A DNA stretch of 5,100 nt, from NCBI GenBank assembly GCA_012961925.1, contig DTYK01000313.1, positions 1 through 5,100 on the forward strand, in the 5' to 3' direction. Shown one piece after another: positions 1-5,100 of the stretch (position 1 is the stretch's first letter; every line of letters starts with the position of its first letter). The stretch comes from Candidatus Latescibacterota bacterium. Its GTDB lineage: Bacteria > Latescibacterota > MVCY01 > DTYK01. The translations under genes and the position numbers were made by a program. The notes below the pieces were generated by a model, which saw nothing but the letters and a program-made list of their open reading frames with translations, was not told where the DNA came from and did not search any database.

Positions 1-97
1 GACAAATCGTTATCTCTTTGATTAGTTTTTGAGAAAACAGTGTAGGAGAAGCTGGCTCCTTGTGCCAATTTTCATAGGCGGCCCTGGGTCTACAACC
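1..97. other. Upstream leader / end of unseen upstream gene
   Basis: This short stretch precedes the radical SAM gene. All three forward frames meet a stop early (TGA at 19-21, TAG at 23-25, TGA at 30-32), so an upstream gene could end here in any frame, but too little remains to identify one. An AGGAG (44-48) resembles a Shine-Dalgarno sequence. It can pair with CTCCT at 56-60 around a 7-base loop. I see no convincing -35/-10 pair. The gap could be an intergenic spacer within a longer operon. Confidence 0.4.
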
Positions 98-1438
98 ATG
101 AAACTCTCCAGATATACCATCTTTGTGCCGCATTATCCGGCCTCTGGCGAATACTTAGCCTTTAACACACTGACCGGTTCGATGGCCGTAGTTAACCGGA
201 AACTAAAGGATGCCATAAAACGGCTTGACTCCGGAGAACAAGTTCCAGAAGCCCATGAATATCTGTGTACCCTTGAGGAACTGGGGATACTGGTTGCCGA
301 TAATACGGATGAGGATCTGCTCATCAGACATCGGTTCGATGAGTTGATCTTCGACAGGTCGAGCCTGGATGTGATGGTGCTTACGACTTATGCCTGCAAC
401 TTCGCCTGCATTTACTGTGTAGAGGAAGGTGTTAAGGGGGATATCCGCATGGATTGCGCAACCTGCGAATCAGTGGTAGAGTGGGTGGCGAGGAGGCTTC
501 AAGGTCAAAATCCACAGATCCTGAGGGTAAGTTTTTATGGTGGGGAGCCCCTGATGAACATACCGGCAATTGAACTTATAAACGAGGGGCTATATGAGGT
601 TGCCAACAGGGCCGGGATCATCTACCAGTCCGACATCGTAACCAACGGGTCACTCCTGACCGTAGACCTTGTTGACCGTCTTTCAAAGTATGGGCTGAAG
701 GGGGTAAAGGTCACCCTTGATGGTGACAGAGCGGCTCATAACCGAAAGAGGCCCTTTAAGGATGGACGAGGGTCTTTCGACAGGATAATGGGGAACATAA
801 TGGGAGTTGCGGGGAGGGTGGGCGTTATGATCGGTGGCAATTTTGATCGGGAGAACCTTGAGGCCTTGCCGCGTCTTCTGGACCATCTGGAAGATAGAGG
901 TCTGAAAGAGAAGATTGCAGCGATCGAGTTCAAGCCGATCATAGCCACCGTTAGATCTTCACCGGTGCGGGATGGGGGTTGTACCTCTCTCTCCGACGCC
1001 GGGTTGCCAGAACAGATTGTGGCGCTCAAAAAGGAGGTACTCAAACGTGGGTTCAAAGCCACCACAGGCCTTGGCGTTAATCTCTGTGGTATGATGCAAC
1101 AGGATAGCTCTTTCATAATTGATCCTACAGGTAAGATCTACAAATGCCCGGCTCTGGTAGGCCATGAAGACTTTGTGATCGGCGACATACATCAGGGGCA
1201 TTTTGAACCCAATCCGATAGAGCCATTGCTTACAGAGGTGTGGGAGCAATGTATCGACTGCACCTATCTACCGCTCTGCGGGGGAGGATGTAGATATATT
1301 GCCTATCTGAAGTACGGAGATCTCAACCATGTGGACTGCGAGAGAGAGTACTTTGAGAGGACGACCCATGAACTGCTTAAAATAGAATATGAGCTCAGCA
1401 TATCCAGGAGACAGGATACAACAAGGAGCCTCTCATGA
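98..1438 (+). CDS. Radical SAM/SPASM peptide-maturase-like protein
   Basis: Predicted cytoplasmic iron-sulfur enzyme of about 446 residues that would cleave S-adenosylmethionine to a 5'-deoxyadenosyl radical and modify a peptide or protein. Residues 1-85 form a small N-terminal domain (SRYTIFVP, then FNTLTGSMAVV, then LEELGIL) of the kind seen before the catalytic core in many peptide maturases. The radical SAM signature CNFACIYC gives cluster ligands C100, C104 and C107. GGEP at 148-151 is the usual SAM-binding motif, followed by TNGSLL near 182. The C-terminus has a full SPASM pattern: C330-x14-G-x4-C350, then C385-x2-C388-x5-C394-x3-C398, then C414, enough for two auxiliary 4Fe-4S clusters. 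The ATG at 98 gives the family-typical N-terminus but has no clear ribosome binding site; in-frame TTG at 29 or GTG at 62 are alternatives. It overlaps the kinase gene by 4 bases. The closest named type may be the 'geopeptide' maturases found beside histidine kinases, or another RiPP maturase family; the substrate is unknown. Confidence 0.9.
   Translation: MKLSRYTIFVPHYPASGEYLAFNTLTGSMAVVNRKLKDAIKRLDSGEQVPEAHEYLCTLEELGILVADNTDEDLLIRHRFDELIFDRSSLDVMVLTTYACNFACIYCVEEGVKGDIRMDCATCESVVEWVARRLQGQNPQILRVSFYGGEPLMNIPAIELINEGLYEVANRAGIIYQSDIVTNGSLLTVDLVDRLSKYGLKGVKVTLDGDRAAHNRKRPFKDGRGSFDRIMGNIMGVAGRVGVMIGGNFDRENLEALPRLLDHLEDRGLKEKIAAIEFKPIIATVRSSPVRDGGCTSLSDAGLPEQIVALKKEVLKRGFKATTGLGVNLCGMMQQDSSFIIDPTGKIYKCPALVGHEDFVIGDIHQGHFEPNPIEPLLTEVWEQCIDCTYLPLCGGGCRYIAYLKYGDLNHVDCEREYFERTTHELLKIEYELSISRRQDTTRSLS
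1423..1428 (+). promoter_or_regulatory. Ribosome binding site of the histidine kinase gene
   Basis: AAGGAG lies 6 bases before the ATG at 1435, inside the 3' end of the radical SAM gene. It supports the start chosen for the kinase. Together with the ATGA overlap, it indicates translational coupling between the two genes. Confidence 0.8.
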
Positions 1439-3156
1439 AAGGTATGTTACCCAAGGTGCTGGTGATTTTGGTGCTATTGGTGACTGTGCCCATGGTGCTT
1501 ATAGGGTTTCTGCTGATCCCGGCAAGCCAGCAAGCCCTCAAGGAGTCGATCCTGCGAGACAGGAGGGAGATAGCCATCGGGTTGGCAGAGCGAATCGACC
1601 ATATGGTTACCCATCCTCTTACAATCCTCGATGAGGCTGCCAGGCTTATGGGAACGCTACAACTCTCACCCAAGATGCAACAGACTGCTCTTATAGGGTT
1701 TAAGATCGGTTACCCGATCTTTAAACACATCCATTATGTCGACAAGAACGGAATGGAACTCTCCACTACCGACCTGGGTCGGGAACTGATCGACCGCTCG
1801 GCGGACGTGGCCTACAAGGTGGCTATACGTGACACCGGCTATGTCTCTCCCATATACATCGTGGAGAAGACCCCGTTGAGCACCTTCGCTGTGCCTGTTA
1901 AGAGACACGGACGTGTGGAAGGTGCCCTTATCGCTGAGGTAAACCTGTTTAGGATGTGGGCTCTCGCAGTCTTCTCCAGATTCGGTGAGACGGGCAGGGT
2001 CTATGTTGTCTCCAGAAGTGGATGTGTGATCGCTCACTCTGATCCGGGGAGGGCATTGGCGAAACAGGACGTGAGCGATCTCAGCCCGGTAAAGGCCGTT
2101 CTTGCCGGAAACATAGGATCCGATGAACATGTGATAGCGGAAGGAGAAAAATGGCTCTGTGCATACGCCCCTGTTAATTACACGAGATGGGGGGTGGTGG
2201 TTGAGCAGACAGAAAGGGAGGCGTATAAGGCGATTACGAAGATGAAAAATCAGTCATGGATGCTTATCCTCGCCAGCCTGATCGTCGCCTTGATCGTTGG
2301 ATTTTTGGCCACCAGAAGGATCGTACGGCCGATAAGTCGACTGGTCTGGGGGGCCCGACGATTTGCAAGGGGAGACCTGGATCACAGAATCGAGGTCCCG
2401 TTGAAGGACGAACTGGGACAATTGGCAGATTCTTTCAACCAAATGGCCGATGAACTGCGGGATAAGATCAGAGAACTGGAGAGGGTAAACGAGGAGCTTG
2501 AGGACTATATCTATACCGTCTCACACGATCTGAAGGCACCCATCATCTCCCTGCAAGGCTTTTCATCCATCCTCAAACAGGAGTATGAAAGTTCCCTTGG
2601 CAAAAAGGGCGGACATTACCTTGAACGCATCCAGGGCAACATCCGCCAGATGGATCAGTTGACCCAGGATCTTCTGGAACTGTCAAGGATAAGCAGGACC
2701 CTCAACCCCAGCGAGTCGGTCGAGGTCTCTGAATTAATAGGTAGGGCGACGGCTGAACTCCGGCAACAACTGGATGAGAAAGGGGTGAAGCTTGTTGTGC
2801 AACCCGAACTCCCGAGGATACGATGCGACAGGATTATGATAGGTCAGGTCTTCTTCAATCTCATATCGAATGCCATTAAGTTCATGGGTGACACCCCTCA
2901 TCCAAGGATAGAGATAGGTTATATAGATAGGGATACTTATAATGAATTCTGGGTGAAGGACAACGGCATAGGAATCGAAAAGGAGCATCATGAGAAGATA
3001 TTCAGGATATTCCACCGTCTCCGTGATGTTACGGCTGAAGGGACAGGGATCGGCCTGACGGTGGCACGGAGAATAATTCGCAATCATGGTGGAAGGATCT
3101 GGGTGGAATCGGAAAAGGACAGAGGCGCATCCTTTCACTTCACAATTCCCAAATAA
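1435..3156 (+). CDS. Membrane sensor histidine kinase (Cache-HAMP-HisKA-HATPase)
   Basis: 573-residue transmembrane histidine kinase. A first membrane helix spans about 5-28. An extracytoplasmic domain at about 30-270 has double-Cache features (YVSPIYI at 136-142, a hydrophobic AVPV then GALIAEVNL near 163-171). A second membrane helix is at about 274-293. HAMP is at about 294-345 and a short coiled coil at about 340-358. The HisKA box is TVSHDLKAP with phosphoacceptor H364. The ATPase domain shows the N box (FFNLISNAIKF, N475/N479), G1 (DNGIGIE, 509-515), an F box near 523-529 and G2 (GTGIGLTVARR, 536-546). All catalytic motifs look intact. The kinase core resembles phytochrome-type/COG4251 kinases, but there is no chromophore domain. 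No receiver domain is attached and no response regulator is in the window. The Cache ligand is unknown; I do not see the R-x-W-Y signature of amino-acid-binding dCache domains. The position right after the maturase suggests it could sense the modified product (inference). Confidence 0.93.
   Translation: MKGMLPKVLVILVLLVTVPMVLIGFLLIPASQQALKESILRDRREIAIGLAERIDHMVTHPLTILDEAARLMGTLQLSPKMQQTALIGFKIGYPIFKHIHYVDKNGMELSTTDLGRELIDRSADVAYKVAIRDTGYVSPIYIVEKTPLSTFAVPVKRHGRVEGALIAEVNLFRMWALAVFSRFGETGRVYVVSRSGCVIAHSDPGRALAKQDVSDLSPVKAVLAGNIGSDEHVIAEGEKWLCAYAPVNYTRWGVVVEQTEREAYKAITKMKNQSWMLILASLIVALIVGFLATRRIVRPISRLVWGARRFARGDLDHRIEVPLKDELGQLADSFNQMADELRDKIRELERVNEELEDYIYTVSHDLKAPIISLQGFSSILKQEYESSLGKKGGHYLERIQGNIRQMDQLTQDLLELSRISRTLNPSESVEVSELIGRATAELRQQLDEKGVKLVVQPELPRIRCDRIMIGQVFFNLISNAIKFMGDTPHPRIEIGYIDRDTYNEFWVKDNGIGIEKEHHEKIFRIFHRLRDVTAEGTGIGLTVARRIIRNHGGRIWVESEKDRGASFHFTIPK
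1698..1726 (+). repeat. Inverted repeat inside kinase gene
   Basis: GTTTA (1698-1702) plus AGATCGG (1703-1709) pairs with CCGATCT (1714-1720) plus TAAAC (1722-1726), around a 4-base TTAC loop with one bulged T at 1721. This gives 12 base pairs. It lies in the Cache-domain coding region and encodes the mirrored-looking peptide FKIGYPIFK. It has no T-tract, so it is not a classical terminator. It may be a by-product of the protein sequence. Confidence 0.55.
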
Positions 3157-3160
3157 TCAG

Positions 3161-3167
3161 AAAGGGG
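3161..3167 (+). promoter_or_regulatory. Ribosome binding site of the M29-like gene
   Basis: AAAGGGG ends 5 bases before the ATG at 3173. It fixes that ATG as the start, rather than an in-frame GTG-type start near 3086 that would overlap the kinase gene by about 70 bases and add residues unlike the family. Confidence 0.8.
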
Positions 3168-3172
3168 CGAGT

Positions 3173-4540
3173 ATGTATGGGACATGGACGGGATCTATCG
3201 CAGAAAGCCTGAAGGGAGCTACGAAAGTGGTGGCCACCTGCCTTGGTCTCCGGGAATCTGCCGAGTTGCTCATCTTTGTGGATGAGACTACGTGGGAGGT
3301 GGGCGAGATATTGGGTAAGGCGGCTGAGACTAAGGGAGTACATCCCACCATGGTATATGTGCCTGCCAGGTTTCAAGCAGGATATGTACCCGGCTCAGAG
3401 CTGAGCCTGCCCATCAAAAAGGCCATAGAAGCATGCAGCGCTATTGCCAACTGCTTTAACGTGCTTCCTGAATGTATGGGATTCAGGATCGCTGTGATCA
3501 AGACCTGCCTGGCTTTCCGAAAAAAGGTCGGCCATATGCCAGGTATCACCGAAGAGATACTGGCGAAGGCCGTCAATATAGATTATGATTTCACTACATT
3601 ACAGTGCCATAAGCTTGCTATGGCACTGGCTAAGGGCAGGGAGGCGGAGTTAATCAGCACCGACGAGCAGGGAGTATGCTACTCCTTGAAGATGGATATC
3701 GGAGGGTGGAGTAGGGCCCCCGTGAAGAGCAACGGCATAATACCTGACGGGGTATGGGGCAACATTCCCGGAGGGGAGGTCTACATAGCGCCGGTAGAAG
3801 GATCAGCAGAGGGGGAGATCGTCGTGGACGGTTCCCTTCCTGGCTTTGTTATCCCAGAGGGCAAGCAGATAAAGGTCAGCTTTGAAAATGGCAGATTGGC
3901 TTCCGTTTTTCCTAAGAACTATAAGGCCGCTCGTCTGATTTTTGCCACCAAAGACCTGGCTGAAGCCCGGGGTGATCCAAACTGGAACAATCTGGGGGAA
4001 CTTGGAATCGGCGTTAACCAAAACGTTAAGAGGTTGTGCGGTAATCCTGTTTTGGACGAGAAGAAGTATGGAACCGCTCACATCGGCCTTGGAAATAATG
4101 ACGGTTATGGGGGAAGAGTACAGTCTACCGTACACCTCGACATCATAGTTACCTCACCGGAGATAAGGGTTGATGGGAAGACCATCTTAAAGGGAGGCCA
4201 TGTGACGATCGACGAAGGCGCCTGGAAAGAGAACTTTGAAACTATTGTCCTTGATAAAGGATGGGTTGAGCGCTTTTCCGGGGTATCACGAACCGGTGCG
4301 CCAACCGTCAAGAGGGGGGGACTCCTTCATAGGGAATGGTGCCCCGTGAAGGGGCGCGTCAACCATATGACGGTGGGCAACGAGAAGACCGCACACCTGG
4401 CCCTGCTGCTCTACGAGAAGATCCCTATGGATAAAGCACTTCGTAGAGACGAACTATCAAGAACCCTTAAGATGCCCGAAGAAATGATACTGAGGCTTGT
4501 TAAGGTTCTGGACAATTACGGGCTGGTCAGATTGCATTAG
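3173..4540 (+). CDS. M29 (aminopeptidase T/AmpS)-like metallopeptidase with C-terminal winged-helix-like extension
   Basis: 455-residue soluble protein with no signal peptide or membrane segment. Residues 1-180 resemble the N-terminal domain of the aminopeptidase T family. The C-terminal catalytic half carries the family motifs: GGEVYIAPVEGSAEG (200-214, with E202), ELGIG (276-280, with E276), HIGLGNN (H303), Y312 and HLD (H321, D323). These match in order the two-metal ligands and the catalytic Tyr of M29 peptidases, so an active metal site is likely. A non-peptidase role is possible, since the same fold includes NicX-type ring-cleaving dioxygenases. From about residue 395 to 455 there is an additional segment, helical at 405-417, 421-433 and 435-448, ending NYGLVRL, which looks like a winged helix or PqqD/RRE-like module. 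The protein has nine cysteines, compatible with a reducing cytoplasm. It starts 16 bases after the kinase stop, so it is probably co-transcribed. The likely role by context is cleaving or trimming a peptide made or recognised by the neighbouring proteins (inference). Confidence 0.82.
   Translation: MYGTWTGSIAESLKGATKVVATCLGLRESAELLIFVDETTWEVGEILGKAAETKGVHPTMVYVPARFQAGYVPGSELSLPIKKAIEACSAIANCFNVLPECMGFRIAVIKTCLAFRKKVGHMPGITEEILAKAVNIDYDFTTLQCHKLAMALAKGREAELISTDEQGVCYSLKMDIGGWSRAPVKSNGIIPDGVWGNIPGGEVYIAPVEGSAEGEIVVDGSLPGFVIPEGKQIKVSFENGRLASVFPKNYKAARLIFATKDLAEARGDPNWNNLGELGIGVNQNVKRLCGNPVLDEKKYGTAHIGLGNNDGYGGRVQSTVHLDIIVTSPEIRVDGKTILKGGHVTIDEGAWKENFETIVLDKGWVERFSGVSRTGAPTVKRGGLLHREWCPVKGRVNHMTVGNEKTAHLALLLYEKIPMDKALRRDELSRTLKMPEEMILRLVKVLDNYGLVRLH
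3392..3407 (+). repeat. Short GC-rich inverted repeat in M29-like gene
   Basis: GGCTCA (3392-3397) and TGAGCC (3402-3407) form a perfect 6-bp stem with a 4-base GAGC loop inside the coding sequence. No T-tract follows. It may be fortuitous. Confidence 0.35.
3602..3628 (+). repeat. Perfect 10-bp inverted repeat in M29-like gene
   Basis: CAGTGCCATA (3602-3611) and TATGGCACTG (3619-3628) are exact reverse complements separated by a 7-base loop. The repeat is inside the gene, over the codons for QCHKLAMAL. No T-tract follows, so it is not an intrinsic terminator. It could form a stable mRNA hairpin or be a dyad binding site, or it may be chance. Confidence 0.6.
4339..4357 (+). repeat. GC-rich hairpin near the start of the C-terminal extension
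   Basis: GCCCC (4341-4345) and GGGGC (4351-4355) pair around a GTGAA loop. The stem extends by a T-G wobble and a G-C pair to 7 bp. It lies in coding sequence close to where the M29 core gives way to the C-terminal extension. No T-tract follows. Confidence 0.35.
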
Positions 4541-4547
4541 GAACGAG

Positions 4548-4601
4548 ATGAACCCGGATTCGGTGGGTTTCAGTGGTGCAAATTTTCTGGAGATAGGATG
4601 A
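4548..4601 (+). CDS. Possible 17-residue small ORF
   Basis: ATG at 4548 opens a 17-codon frame encoding MNPDSVGFSGANFLEIG, with TGA at 4599-4601 overlapping the ATG of the PAS gene (ATGA). An AGGAA sequence at 4539-4543, shared with the stop codon of the upstream gene, lies 4 bases before the start. The arrangement resembles translational coupling. The peptide has no Cys and no recognisable leader or core pattern. It is short enough to arise by chance, so I rate it as speculative. It fills most of the 57-base gap between the M29-like and PAS genes. Confidence 0.2.
   Translation: MNPDSVGFSGANFLEIG
4589..4592 (+). promoter_or_regulatory. Ribosome binding site of the PAS gene
   Basis: GGAG ends 5 bases before the ATG at 4598 and supports that start. 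The gene would otherwise be easy to overlook, because it has no stop codon inside the window. Confidence 0.7.
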
Positions 4602-5100
4602 AAAACGCAGGGACTTTAGAGAATCCATCTGAATATTCCCTTTTAGAGAGAGCGGAGGATATCGTTTATATAACCGACTCTCAGGGTCGGCTCACATGGA
4701 TGAACAGGAACGCCCGGGGCCTGAACAGAGGCAAAGCAGAGGCTTTACTTGGTGGACCCTTAGACCCATTAATACTGGAGGAGGATCTGCCGAAGGTAAA
4801 ACAGAGCCTTGAACGAGCCCTGAAAGGTCAGCCACAGCATTGCGATGCAAGGGTTACCGGTAAAAAGGGGGATGTCCTTCTTCTCTCAATTAACACTACG
4901 CCTATTTACAGAGAAGGTAAGGTAGACGGAACCCTGAACATAGCCAGGGATGTCACGGGGGTAAAAAGGTTACAGGAGAGGCTTCGAGAATCGGAAGAGA
5001 AGTACAGGACCCTTGTGGATAAATCGCCGGATGGGATATATGTCTTTCAAGATGATATGTTTAAGCTCTGCAATAGGAAATTCATAGAGGAGTCAGGCTA
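4598..5100 (+). CDS. PAS-domain sensor protein, N-terminal part (runs off the window)
   Basis: The reading frame stays open for 167 codons to the window edge. A first PAS domain spans about residues 13-120 (LLERAEDIVYITDSQGRLTWMN, shown here by its ends LLERAED and RLTWMN; ending NIARDVTGVKRLQ). A charged helical linker follows (RLQERLRESEEKYRTLV), then the beginning of a second PAS domain (DKSPDGIYVF, then LCNRKFIEESG). No signal peptide or membrane segment is visible, so the sensory part is probably cytoplasmic. The output domain lies beyond the window. Tandem PAS domains with this linker most often precede a histidine kinase, but a diguanylate cyclase or a sigma-54 activator is also possible. 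It probably shares the transcript of the genes before it. PAS domains bind varied small ligands or cofactors, and the sequence seen does not identify one. Confidence 0.85.
   Translation, partial: MKNAGTLENPSEYSLLERAEDIVYITDSQGRLTWMNRNARGLNRGKAEALLGGPLDPLILEEDLPKVKQSLERALKGQPQHCDARVTGKKGDVLLLSINTTPIYREGKVDGTLNIARDVTGVKRLQERLRESEEKYRTLVDKSPDGIYVFQDDMFKLCNRKFIEESG

Noticed and set aside
314..349. Imperfect inverted repeat CTCATC/GATGAG flanked by GATC in the maturase gene
   Set aside because: The arms are only 6 bp with a large loop and an internal mismatch, so they are easily explained by chance in coding sequence.
736..1116. 126-codon open frame on the minus strand within the maturase gene
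   Set aside because: It lies wholly inside a well-supported gene, has a low-complexity Ser/Pro/Arg-rich translation and shows no motif or ribosome binding context.
1666..2130. 154-codon minus-strand frame within the kinase gene
   Set aside because: It is antisense to the conserved Cache domain coding region and its translation shows no recognisable domain.
2938..2943. Perfect TATAAT that could be the -10 of an internal promoter before the M29-like gene
   Set aside because: The sequence about 17 bases upstream (TAGGTT) is a poor -35, there is no extended -10, and AT-rich codons in this GATA-rich stretch explain it.
2734..3138. 134-codon minus-strand frame opposite the kinase ATPase domain
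   Set aside because: The plus strand here encodes textbook HATPase motifs, and the antisense product has no family features.
3086..3172. Upstream in-frame start extending the M29-like protein by 29 residues
   Set aside because: It overlaps the kinase gene by about 70 bases, has no ribosome binding site, and the ATG at 3173 has a strong one.
4551..4569. AACCC/GGGTT stem of 5 bp with a 9-base loop between the M29-like and PAS genes, considered as a terminator
   Set aside because: The stem is short, the loop is long and only TTTC follows, with no T-tract, so it does not look like an intrinsic terminator.

Overview
The window holds a compact, one-directional (+ strand) gene cluster with no RNA genes, mobile elements or CRISPR arrays that I can see. 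Base composition is intermediate. Arg is often AGG/AGA and Ile is often ATA. A radical SAM/SPASM enzyme beside large sensor kinases suggests an anaerobic Gram-negative bacterium, for example from Desulfobacterota or Nitrospirota. That taxonomic guess rests on gene content and style only.

Layout: 1-97 is a short leader with the cut-off end of whatever lies upstream. 98-1438 encodes a radical SAM enzyme with a complete seven-cysteine SPASM domain, of the type that modifies ribosomally made peptides. It overlaps by 4 bases (ATGA) with 1435-3156, a membrane histidine kinase (Cache sensor, HAMP, HisKA, HATPase). After 16 bases comes 3173-4540, a cytoplasmic metallopeptidase-like protein of the M29 (aminopeptidase T/AmpS) superfamily with an extra C-terminal winged-helix-like segment. 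After 57 bases, 4598 to the window end is the start of a multi-PAS sensor protein that runs off the edge. A 17-codon ORF with its own ribosome binding site (4548-4601) sits in that last gap and overlaps the PAS gene start by ATGA.

The tight spacing and the ribosome binding sites support one transcript. The working hypothesis (inference) is a modified-peptide system: a peptide maturase, a peptidase that could trim or degrade the peptide, and one or two sensors that could respond to it. No convincing precursor peptide lies inside the window and no response regulator is present, so both would have to be just outside or elsewhere. The most unusual points are the pairing of a SPASM maturase with an M29-like peptidase and sensor kinases, the peptidase's C-terminal extension (which could be an RRE-like peptide-binding module), and a few strong inverted repeats inside coding sequence.
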